Part shown: positions 51,867 through 61,376 of the stretch, piece after piece | Numbering within the stretch: the stretch's first letter is position 1 | Layout of the letters: each line of letters begins with the position of its first letter | Assembly (NCBI GenBank): GCA_037178625.1 | Contig: CM074133.1 | Coordinates: 3,844,001 to 3,908,000 of the forward strand | DNA from: Skeletonema tropicum | Lineage: Eukaryota > Bacillariophyta > Thalassiosirophyceae > Thalassiosirales > Thalassiosiraceae | Reading direction: 5' to 3' | Length of the DNA: 64,000 bases | The notes under the pieces: model-generated | What the model was told of the DNA's origin: nothing | Seen by the model: only the letters and a program-made list of their open reading frames with translations | Database searches by the model: none | Translations under genes and position numbers: made by a program

Positions 51867-54131
51867 ATGAAAGAGCATCTAAAATTAGAGGAGGAGTTGG
51901 ACAGCATAATCGTCGATAACGATGACGATAGCATGATGTCCTCCTCATCCAAACGACGTAGCCGCAGTTCTCGTCGACAGGTCCGCCCAGGCCACGCTGC
52001 ATTTACCGAATACAAAGGCGATGCGAAGCCCTTGATTATTTATCAACCCAAGTTGAAGAGAGAGGACGACAGCGATGGGAATAAGCAGCTCTTTGATCAT
52101 GGAGAACCTCCCACCTCCACTAGATCCTCCTCTTCACACAGACGCTCCTCTCGCTCACTTGAAAAAAAGACGAGGGAACATCGCCGTAGTCGTAGTTCCG
52201 CCACCTATCACACCGATTATGCTGATAATACACAGCCACTGAAGAGCAGCGGCGGCGGTGATAATAGAGACCGCCGCCGGCCTTCTAATCAGAAACACTC
52301 ATCTAAATCTTCCTCCTCTCGTCACCACCACCACCACCACCATGAGATCCCCTCCGCCGGTCTAAGACGTCGATTATCCTACACATCACTCTACTCTGCC
52401 GAGGGAGACCAACAATCCTTCACGAGCTCCATCAACACGACCAGTACACATCCCTCCACGGTCGAAAATGATGAGTTGTGTGAAGATGGCGGGCAGTATC
52501 AATACACGGCAATATTTGAAACTAGAAATAATAGTAGTACTATTAGGGCCTCCTCGTCTCGAGCGTCCTCCAAGAGTCGGTCCATCTCTTCGAAAAGGAG
52601 GAGTACGGGGGAGGTACGGGGAAGGACGACGTCTTCTCCGTCGCCGAGTGCTAGGACTAGATCATCCTCGTCTCGTCGTCAGCATCATCGTCATCCTTCT
52701 CGTGAGGAATATTATAATCGCTCCTCCTACTCACCACCAGCGAGAAGTAGTAGGAGTAGTCGAACACCATCAACCAGAAGACGACGACGAGGATCCCCAG
52801 ATAATAATCAAAATTTTGCCGCCAGTTCATCTGCTTCTGGCAGCAGTCGACGAAGCAGTCGAACTTTGCCATCGTCACATCATCATCGCTCCTTTGTGAA
52901 ACCTCCTCCCCCTCCGCCTCCTAATAAACCGATCAGGAGAAGATCATCCGATGACCTTCGTGCTCTTGAGGCGGATGATCTTCGTGCTCTTGATGAGAGG
53001 GCGGATAATTATGATAATTATTCCAACAGAAAAAGAGTAGGTGGACATAATCATAATACTAATCGAAGAAGGAGAGAGGGTAGCAGCCACAGCTACAGGC
53101 AGCATCGCGATCATCATCATCGTTATGGTCATCGTGGATCATTGGTGTCGTCGGCATCATCATCATCCCGTCATAATAATCGTCGTCAGGATGATGATCC
53201 TCCCGGAGATACGACTGTCAACCTCCGAGTCTCTCGAGACATCCGGCACAGCAGCAGTAGCAACTCCAACCCCAACTCCACCACCAACAGTAACAGTAGC
53301 AGCAGTAGTAGTACTCGAATTATTGATGGCAAGACCCCCCGAAAACAAAACCACACCAAACCAAAGAAGAAGAAGAATTCCATCGATCTAACCATTGATA
53401 ACAATGGTCAAGGCACCTTCCAAGTAGTCACAACCTCCTCAACATCCCCACTCCAATTTGACATTCAAATTGACCAAGACAATTCCTCCTACCTCATCCA
53501 AACGTCACTGGGGTTACTCCATCAGATACGGGAGGTCCATACTCCCAACAACACGAATATATTGCGGAGTTTAACCTATTGGAATACGTACTTTGAACAG
53601 GAAGAGTTGGAATTGGGATATCATCGTGGTGAATTGGGCATTGTGTCCATGTCATTGAAAGATATGAAGTTTGCTGGGAATGTCGTACCGACTGTTCCGG
53701 GTGGGAAGAATATCAAGGCAAAGAAGTCATCGACATTTTCAAATTTACAAGATGTAGTGTTGATGACATTGACGGGAGTGTATCATGGTGGTGGTGGTGG
53801 TAGTGGGAAGGCTGCATCATCATTTGAGAAGGATGATGTGTTTATTAAGGAGTTGGAGTTGTTTGTGACGGATTCGTTGTGGTGTTATTTGCGTTTGCAT
53901 GGTTTGACGGAAGAAGAAGAAGTAGAAGAAGAATCATCGCAGAAGCAGAAGAAGGGTGGCGATGATGATGAGGAGGAAGGTGATTTGGGCATGAGTCATT
54001 CGAATGAGAGTGGTGGTGTTGAAGATAGGAGGAATGGGAGTCGGAGAGACGTTCGTGCAGATTATAAGAATGAGAGCAGGAAAAAGGAACGAGTGTTGAG
54101 TCGAGTATTCAAGAGGGTGATTGGAGAGTAG
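51867..54131 (+). CDS. Arg/Ser-rich disordered protein with unknown C-terminal domain, 754 aa
   Basis: No known family recognised. Residues 1-510 are low complexity: repeated SSSRRSS/RRRS dipeptide-rich stretches, a His run (HHHHHHHE near residue 155), a Pro run (KPPPPPPPNKP near 350), a near-duplicate DDLRALEADDLRALDE near 370, then Asn/Ser runs. Such RS-like tracts occur in RNA-processing and scaffold proteins, but no RNA-binding domain is visible. Residues ~515-690 look folded: FQVVTTSSTSPLQFDIQIDQ, SYLIQTSLGLLHQIREVHTP and LFVTDSLWCYLRLHGLTEE. An acidic tail and a basic end (KKERVLSRVFKRVIGE) close it. The ATG at 51867 follows TTACGTC and is the first in frame. A relic of its 3' end lies at about 59389-59600. 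Confidence 0.75.
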   Translation: MKEHLKLEEELDSIIVDNDDDSMMSSSSKRRSRSSRRQVRPGHAAFTEYKGDAKPLIIYQPKLKREDDSDGNKQLFDHGEPPTSTRSSSSHRRSSRSLEKKTREHRRSRSSATYHTDYADNTQPLKSSGGGDNRDRRRPSNQKHSSKSSSSRHHHHHHHEIPSAGLRRRLSYTSLYSAEGDQQSFTSSINTTSTHPSTVENDELCEDGGQYQYTAIFETRNNSSTIRASSSRASSKSRSISSKRRSTGEVRGRTTSSPSPSARTRSSSSRRQHHRHPSREEYYNRSSYSPPARSSRSSRTPSTRRRRRGSPDNNQNFAASSSASGSSRRSSRTLPSSHHHRSFVKPPPPPPPNKPIRRRSSDDLRALEADDLRALDERADNYDNYSNRKRVGGHNHNTNRRRREGSSHSYRQHRDHHHRYGHRGSLVSSASSSSRHNNRRQDDDPPGDTTVNLRVSRDIRHSSSSNSNPNSTTNSNSSSSSSTRIIDGKTPRKQNHTKPKKKKNSIDLTIDNNGQGTFQVVTTSSTSPLQFDIQIDQDNSSYLIQTSLGLLHQIREVHTPNNTNILRSLTYWNTYFEQEELELGYHRGELGIVSMSLKDMKFAGNVVPTVPGGKNIKAKKSSTFSNLQDVVLMTLTGVYHGGGGGSGKAASSFEKDDVFIKELELFVTDSLWCYLRLHGLTEEEEVEEESSQKQKKGGDDDEEEGDLGMSHSNESGGVEDRRNGSRRDVRADYKNESRKKERVLSRVFKRVIGE

Positions 54132-54743
54132 AGCGTAGAGCTTAAATAATGATAATAGACAGAATAGAGTCGTAGAAAGGCAAGTTGTAGTAGTTTTTGT
54201 GTTCGTTTGCTTCGCTCGCTCACAGCGGTGTTCTGGGAAGCTCTTCTTCTGCTCTATCGAATGGAAGCATCCTTCCCCTCCTCATCCGTTCGACATGATC
54301 CAAATTCAGTAATTCATTCATACCTCTTCTCCTCCCCGTTGTATCGAGACGATTCGACCATTATTTGAAAGCTCTCATTGCGCTCTATCGATTGGGCATA
54401 CTATTAATGCCAAATATCGCTCTTTTGTCAATCAACATCAACTCAACTCGAGAGGGGTCTAGAATCCGAATTTGACGGCCGATTCAATCCAGATTTTCAT
54501 CAAAATGACCAAAATGACATCCACCACCGCCACCGCCACCGCCACCATTTCCATCAATATCAACAATTAATGTCAATAATAACGTCAATAATAACAGCTC
54601 CTTCGCCTGGCGGCTCGCTCGCTTTTGCTTTTTGCTCCATCAATAACATCATCATTGGCACTAATAATACTATATCCACTGCCTCGCTCCGCTCGGCCAT
54701 CATTGACGGTGGTGGTAATAACAGCTCCGTTAGGTGTGTTTGC
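54132..54743. other. intergenic with a CACCGC microsatellite
   Basis: No gene. ACCACCGCCACCGCCACC repeats at about 54518-54548, followed by TCAATAATAACGTCAATAAT. It ends with octamer GTGTTTGC at the left edge of transposon copy B. Confidence 0.5.
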
Positions 54744-55531
54744 CAAGGGTAAATAAGCAGGGTTGGCGACGACGGTTCCCGCCAAAATTTTACCTAATCA
54801 AAATGCTGAGTACCGTTACCGTCTCGTCGGCAAACTGGAATGCGAAAGTCAGTATCGTTCCGAACAGGATGATCAGCACTAACCATGCCGCTCAAGGCAC
54901 GGCAACCATATCACCGTTGCCGCCGTTGAATTAGACCAAGTTAATAGCCGTATTATGGGATGATTGGTGGCTGACGGTTATTATGGATTACTATGTTGGT
55001 GTTGAAACCCTCGCCACTGCCAAATCCCCCAAGAGAAGGCAGTATGGAGGCAATATTAGGCGGTAACGTCCGGCGAGCGCCGCCTACTGAACAGTGCTTA
55101 TTGAACGTCCCAAGGAGCGTTTCTGCTGAATCCAAGCACGATAACACAGACATAGTAATCCATAGTAACGATCAGCCACCGATCGGCCGATATTACGGCT
55201 ATTAACTTGGTCTATTTCAGCGGCGGCAACGCTGACCATGGTTGCATGCCGGCAGAGAGTGTTAAATTTGAGCTTTCAATGAATGACGGAGATCGGGCTG
55301 ACAACCGAGACTCAATGAAGGCAAGCGAGACTCAATTATAGGAATCTCAAAGTCGTAACGATAATCTTACTTAGGAAAAATTTGATGCCGTTTCCTGCAC
55401 ACTTGTGAACGTAGGAGCGATACGTCGGAATATGTGACTAATCGCTAAATTCGAATACCGGTTAGCCGACGAGATGGTAAATTGATTTTGAAATTTTACA
55501 AAACGACGCCAACCCTGCTTATTTACCCTTG
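54744..55531 (-). mobile_element. foldback DNA transposon, copy B (inverted relative to C)
   Basis: 788 bp with ends CAAGGGTAAATAAGCAGGGT and the reverse complement; nearly identical in reverse complement to copy C and related to copy A, including the central palindrome around ACCAAGTTAATAGCCG. Left flank is GTGTTTGC but right flank is GCTCAAAT, so it has no matched 8-bp duplication, unlike A and C. The right end joins the coding region of a MYND gene at 55532, whose 3' part is missing. Confidence 0.85.
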
Positions 55532-56039
55532 GCTCAAATGCCCTACTGTAATTTCCTTTGTCATAATGTCGTCCTCCTTCTTGTCGCATTGCAACTGGAT
55601 CATTCGCCTCTACTCTTTTCATCGTTAGCTTCTCACTTCCCTCAATAGTGGAGAGCATGGGTTCTCGACAGAATGGGCACGTACGTTCAAGCCTCATCTT
55701 CGTCTCTCGCAACTCATTAGCATAAACGCAGCCGAAGCAAATCACTTTACTGCAGCATTCATAAATGGGAGATTTCGATGCGTCAAGTTCTAGTGGCAAA
55801 CAGCAGATCGGACAGTCACCAAAATGACTGCTTTCTGGTTGCTTGAATAATAAGTCATCTCGTACTTCAGCCACTCGATTTTCACACGTTTCTTCGTGCT
55901 CTATTTTATGTTCCCTCTTACAGTCATCGCTGCAGTATCGAACGAGATTGCAGTTGGCACATTCCTTCAATTTAACGTCATCAACTTCTGTGATGCCGCA
56001 TGAAGCACATTTTGATGTGCTGTTTGTATCTTGGCTCAT
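55371..56039 (-). pseudogene. truncated MYND/RING-like gene whose C-terminus is replaced by transposon B sequence
   Basis: Codons from 56039 to about 55532 are a normal family N-terminus: MSQDTNSTSKCASCGITEVDD, CPIC, CCSKVICFGC, CPFCREP, then the first Sel1 helix up to GNYSRAFE. There the sequence switches at the transposon end and the frame continues 53 codons into the element (PRVNKQGWRRFVKFQNQF) before a stop at 55371. The rest of the Sel1 region is found nowhere next to it, so this is not a simple insertion but a deletion or rearrangement. Both zinc fingers are intact, so a 222-aa chimeric protein could still be made. The leader matches the copy at 50059 (CTTATTTATTTGTGGA and AGCAGCGGTGAAAT). 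Confidence 0.82.
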
Positions 56040-56464
56040 ATTTCACCGCTGCTCGGGGCTGGTCCACAAATAAATAAGCTGAACTGGCTATGTTGAGGTC
56101 ATGCGCACAATGTTTTCGACTAACGACTAACTCTCGACGACTGTAATCTATTACCGCATCCTAGCAGCAGCAAGCCATCTACCACATGAAAAAATTCTTC
56201 ATAACTTCGTTACTGTGACTTCCACCGTCGCGATCGGTTGCATTACCTAATTTCCGAAGCGATAAGTATGATATCCACACACGGTCAGCAACGAACAGCC
56301 ACCATCCAGCCGGCCAACTTCTTGCCACCAACCACCAACAACCACCAACCACGCACCACTCACCACAATGCACATTGCACATTGCGGAAGAGATTTTTTG
56401 CGGGTCAATCATTCTGAGAATAAATTCAAATGTGTCGCAACGTGTCACAAAACTGGATGGCTTG

Positions 56465-58020
56465 CTAGCCGTAGTCCAATTTTCACCTCCATTTGGAGGT
56501 AAAAATCGATTTTGCCTCCAACCGCGCTCTACCTCAAAATTTTTTGCTCCCATTTGGAGGTGAAAATCGTCTCGGCGGAGTGCAGCCATTACTACACCAA
56601 TACTACGCCGATCTCCTCCGTTCAAAGACCAATATTATTCCATTTGCTTAGTTTAGAGTGCATCTGCAACTTGGGTTGGCCACAATCCATCCACTCGCCG
56701 AGATAGTAGGGGTGTCAAATCAGTTGCATCGGTGTCGGTGGGCGGCTGACGAGGCGATTTTGAATAAAAAAATCACACATCTCACAAAAAGTATCCCCAC
56801 CATGACGCATCACATGGCATTATTGGCCATGAAATAAACAATAGCAACAAGTCCAATACACTCTCTGCCCCAAAATTTTGTGCTGGATCCATTTTTGAGG
56901 TCGGCGGGGCCTGAATATCAACGGATACAGCAGTATAACGACGTTAACACAATACATGTAAAATCAACACATTCGACATCACCAGAACCGGCCTCATATA
57001 TTCACACCGACGCAAATACGATGCCACCACGCAATAATAACCGATACTATATACCTATACCGAAGTCATGGTGACTTGGTGGTCGCTGCATCGCACAGAG
57101 AATTTAGAGCATCACGTATTCGCTGCGCAGCGGCATGTGTATGGAGAGCATGCCGATCACCAACTAAGCCGCTGTGTGTGGGGCAACAATCGATGCAATG
57201 GAGTCATCAAACGTCACCCCTCTTCCCTGCCATATAGTAAGTGGCAAATGGTGTGATATTCCTGGTTTATAATGCGATAGACCTTCCCCAAACACTATGT
57301 TAAGGAATTGAGTTCATAACAATCAAAAATAGGGCACATAATCAATAAAACAGAGAGCAATTAATCATTTTAAGTAGCTCAAGATCACCCAAAACCGTCA
57401 TGTATATGTGTTGAGTGAAATGGATGGGTATTATTCTGTGTATCATTCCTGACATGGCCAAAGTAGAGGTTAATTGATTGTAATATGATGATTTTATGCA
57501 CTTAATGGTGCGTATTATTTCTCTTCACAGACGATGATATCAAGCAATCCCCGTTAGGAACACCTAGCCGATGGTAATAACTTCGGGATATTAATCACAG
57601 CATAGGTGTATTCGTTTCGTGCACACGGCGTTAGGGGTGTAGGAGCAGAGGTCATCATGGAGAGCATCCTTTTGAGCTCAGAATTGGAGGCGGGGAGGGA
57701 AAAGGCGAGAGTGAAGGGGCCTCTGTAGAATATTGACGTAGGAATCAATTCATTTTTTTCACCTCCATTTGGGAGCAAAAAATCAGCCAATTTTGTTGAA
57801 GTCAAAAACACGTCGATCATGATCATGCCATGCCCTACCAAAGGCACTTATGGCACTGTAGTGGCCAAATATGAACTCAAACATTTTAGGCGATGGTATT
57901 AGCCAAAATTTGATGTGCCGGCACGAGCTATAAGTCCACTGGAACCCTCCATACTAATGTGCTGAAAAGTGCTATTTTTGCTCCCATTTTCACCTCCATT
58001 TTGGGCTGGACTACGGTTAG
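56465..58020. repeat. 1.56-kb block with imperfect inverted ends, contains degenerate R repeat
   Basis: CTAGCCGTAGTCCA at 56465-56478 and TGGACTACGGTTAG at 58007-58020 are inverted with one mismatch. The subterminal TTTTCACCTCCATTT is shared by both ends and again near 57757-57775. Inside, about 56610-57040 aligns poorly with repeat family R at 40266-40680. No transposase and no clear target duplication. Confidence 0.45.
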
Positions 58021-59388
58021 GCAACGTTTTTGTGCTGTTTCTTACAAATACGCACGGTCACGGTGGTGGTGCAAATACGGTCACGGAGGGGGTGCAAATA
58101 CGGTCACTTCAAGTCACGAGGTTAAACGTTACTCGTCTATCGCGTATAGAGATAAATCACGTAGAGCTGTCGATTCGTGACCAGGTTGCGAACCTACCCC
58201 CATCAAACCATGATGTCCGTCATTCAGAGATTGCCGGCGCCAACATGCGGCATACACAACTACCAAGTCCCCACGAATAGCGACTTGATCATCGACCGCA
58301 TCCGAACGGTCCTTTAGATTTATCTATTTAGGCAGAACTCTCAAATCGCCATCGTATTTATGCAAATTATGCGCAAACATCACGTTGATGTTGCGACACA
58401 ATCTACGCGTCGACGGCTCCCTCTATCCTCCATCGTCGGACGATTCCGTTTAACCAACACAAAATGAACGAGGTAAAGAATATCTCTGATGTTGCTGACA
58501 GTCAGATAAATGTGTTGCCTCGTCGTCGAGCTCACAAAATACTCAACACGTGATGATTGTTGGCGCTTTGGGCGTCGTCGCTCGACATCAAACAAAACAG
58601 ATGTGTCAGGTGAAGCTCTTGCCCCTCCTCATAGTGGAAATACTCTTCTAATGATTCATAACTATCGGCTTGGTCAAAGATACGTTTTTTCCGGTGTTAG
58701 TTGCTGCATCATTCGTGTTTGCAAGTTGCTTTGTGTAGCGTATAAAGTGGGTATTCTGTACTACATATGCATCCGCACGCAACAATTACTATCTAGTATG
58801 ACCTGCATCGACTATGACACATATATTACTCTGCTAATGCCAATTTGAGTCGTGTGATAGTGGACAAGGTTGCACAATTTGAAACAAACGAATACGTAAT
58901 ATGAGAGCGAGAAAGCATTACTGATGGTATTCAACTCTATGCGGCAAATGTGACGTATAAGATTTGAGATTCAACAACAACTCAGTTCTGCTGCACAGTA
59001 GAAGATTGGAGAGGATTGTAACCTTATAACAAACAGTGTTGACACACATGAAAGAGAGTTACAACCGTACATACTATCCATATCAATAGTTTAGCTCCTG
59101 CTTGGATGCATTCAAGATGCCATGCATTCTGAACCCTTGGCTTGAAGCCAATCTCGTAGCAGGGTGGCTAGACTTCAATTAGATAATGAAGTAATATTTA
59201 TCGAAGAGAAGAATAACAATAGTAGTCTGCATCCTCTAAGTAGCAGCTGCTGCTACCCAGAGCCATCCAGAGCACGCGAACTTTCCTCCTTCTTTTCTCC
59301 TTCTTTTTCGCCCCCAAAATCGACGAAGGAAACAGCACGAAAAAAATGCCTCGCTTTATGTACATAAGTATCATCTCTACACGCCTGT
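58021..59388. other. gene-free stretch
   Basis: Contains an imperfect short tandem repeat near 58060-58110 (GGTGCAAATACGGTCACG). The remaining frames are short and unrecognised. Confidence 0.4.
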
Positions 59389-59600
59389 CTAAGAAGAAGA
59401 ATCAGCAGAATGAGGAGGGATGACGGATGCGGGGGTGATTTTGGCATGAGTCATTCTAATGAGAGAGGTGTCGAAAATAATACGAGGAGGAAGATGGGAG
59501 TCGGAGAGATCTTCGTGCAGAATATGTCAGATTGTTAGGAAAGGAACAAGTGTTGAGTCGGTCGAGTATTCAAGAAGGTGATTTGGAGAGTACCATAGAG
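59389..59600 (+). pseudogene. relic of the 3' end of the 754-aa gene (51867-54131)
   Basis: Aligns with the last ~200 bases of that gene: GGCATGAGTCATTC.AATGAG, GATGGGAGTCGGAGAGA.CTT versus GAATGGGAGTCGGAGAGACG, CGTGCAGA.TAT, AACAAGTGTTGAGTCG and GTATTCAAGAAGGTGATTTG. Several indels destroy the frame. It abuts the target duplication of transposon C. The rest of the parent gene is absent. Confidence 0.75.
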
Positions 59601-59607
59601 CAAACAC

Positions 59608-60394
59608 CAAGGGTAAATAAGCAGGGTTGGCGTCGTTTTGTGAAATTTCAAAATCAATTTACCATCTCGTCGGCTAACCGGTATTCGAATTTAGCGATTA
59701 GTCACATATTCCGACGTATCGCTCCTATGATCCGCAGTGATCCAGAAACGGTATCAAATTTTCCTAAGTAAAAGTTTCGTTACGACTTTGAGATCCCTAT
59801 AATTGAGTCTCGCTTGCCTTCATTGAGTCTCGGTTGCCCGCCCGATCTCCGTCATTGAAAGCTCAAATTTAACACTCTCTGCCGGCAACCATGGTCAGCG
59901 TTGCCGCCGCTGGAATAGACCAAGTTAATAGCCGTAATATCGGCCGATCGGTGGCTGATCGTTACTATGGATTACTATGTCTGTGTTATCGTGCTTGGAT
60001 TCAGCAGAAACGCTCCTTGGGACGTTCAATAAGCACTGTTCAGTGGGCGGCGCTCGCCGCTCGCCGGACGTCACCGCCTAATATTGCCTCCATACTGCCT
60101 TCTCTCAGGGGATTTGGCAGCGGCGAGGGCTTCAACACCAACATAGTAATCCATAGTAACGATCAGCCACCAATCATCCCATAATACGGCTATTAACTTG
60201 GTCTAATTCAACGGCGGCAACTGTGACCATGGTTGCCGTGCCTTGAGCGGCATGGTCAGTGCTGATCATCCTGTTCGGACCGGCACTGACTTTCGCATTC
60301 CAGTTTGCCGACGAGACGGTAACGGTACTCAGCATTTTTATTAGGTAAAATTTTGGCGGGAACCGTCGTCGCCAACCCTGCTTATTTACCCTTG
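59608..60394 (+). mobile_element. foldback DNA transposon, copy C, with 8-bp target duplication
   Basis: 787 bp. Ends are CAAGGGTAAATAAGCAGGGT plus TGGCG and the reverse complement. The octamer GCAAACAC flanks it exactly on both sides (59600-59607, 60395-60402). It inserted between the relic of the 754-aa gene and the 3' end of the MYND gene at 60489. Small frames within it are shadows of the inverted repeats; no transposase. Confidence 0.9.
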
Positions 60395-60488
60395 GCAAAC
60401 ACATAAACAGAATGTATATCTTTTTTTTGACTAAAGTGTTAGTAGTTTTCAATTTACAATGCAGTAACAAGCTTTAGCACGAGATACG

Positions 60489-61376
60489 TTACTTCCGCTT
60501 TCGATGAAATTCTTCAGCTGTCTCCCGTTGCGGACTCTTTGTTGCGTCCACAGCTGCCTGGTGTGCACGGAGAGCAGCAGCAAGGTCCTCTTTGCTAACA
60601 ATTCCCGCCTTAAATCCCTCCATTAGCATTTTGGTTGAACCATCATCGCCCTGATTGGCAGCGATGATAAAATGTTTCGCTGCTCTGCCTTCATTGCCAT
60701 TTTCCAATTCCACACATCCAAGATCATATCTCGCATCTGGATTACCACGGATAGCTGCCTCTTCTAAATGATACGTTGCCTTTCCCCTGTCCTTCTCAAC
60801 ACCATCACCAGTCATATATATACCTGCCAGTTTAAAGTGCGCTTCAACATTCCCCAGCTCAGCAGCCTTATTGAACCACTCAAATGCTTTGCTATGCCGC
60901 CCTTTTTCGTATTGATCCGCTCCATGATAATACATTGCAACTGGATCATTTGCGTCTGCTCTCTTTATTCTTAGTTCTTCACCTTCTTCAATAGTGGAGG
61001 GCGTTGGTTCTCGACAGAATGGGCAGAAAGAATTCATTGATGCTAAGATTGTGGCAACATCACAGCCATTGCAAATGAATTTGCTGCAACACATTAAGAT
61101 TACTGATTTTGTGCAATTATGCTGCAGTGGTAACATGCAGATCGGGCAGTCCCCACGATAGCTAATTCCCGGTTGTTTGAATAATAATTCATCACGTAAC
61201 TCAGCGGCTCTTTCCTCACACGCTAGTTTGTGCTCTGATCTATGGTCCTTCTGACACTGATCGCTGCAATGTCGAACGAGATCGCAAGCGGTGCAATTCT
61301 TCAATTTAATGTCATCAATCTCTTCGATGCCGCAGGAGGCACAACTTGATGTGTTGGTGTTTGTGTCTTCACTCAT
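60489..61376 (-). CDS. MYND finger / RING-like finger / Sel1-repeat protein (295 aa)
   Basis: Intact, minus strand, starting MSEDTNTNTSSCASCGIEEID. The MYND is complete (C..C, C..C, HCSDQC with His replacing the usual Tyr before the Cys, and H..LACE). Second finger: CPIC, CCSKFICNGC and CPFCREP with the short loop seen also at 36286. Sel1: AFEWFNKAAELGNVEAHFKL, YHLEEAAIRGNPDARYDLG. It ends ETAEEFHRKRK. The ATG follows GGAGTAGCGGTGAAGT, the leader class of 50059 and 56039. Transposon C ends only 87 bases after the stop position. Confidence 0.88.
   Translation of the reverse strand: MSEDTNTNTSSCASCGIEEIDDIKLKNCTACDLVRHCSDQCQKDHRSEHKLACEERAAELRDELLFKQPGISYRGDCPICMLPLQHNCTKSVILMCCSKFICNGCDVATILASMNSFCPFCREPTPSTIEEGEELRIKRADANDPVAMYYHGADQYEKGRHSKAFEWFNKAAELGNVEAHFKLAGIYMTGDGVEKDRGKATYHLEEAAIRGNPDARYDLGCVELENGNEGRAAKHFIIAANQGDDGSTKMLMEGFKAGIVSKEDLAAALRAHQAAVDATKSPQRETAEEFHRKRK

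Noticed and set aside
51867..54131. SR splicing factor identity for the 754-aa protein
   Set aside because: RS-like tracts are present but no RRM or other RNA-binding domain can be seen.
60174..60470. 98-aa minus ORF with PRVNKQGWRRRF and similar frames in copies A-C
   Set aside because: Arises from the transposon terminal repeats and recurs only because the repeats do.
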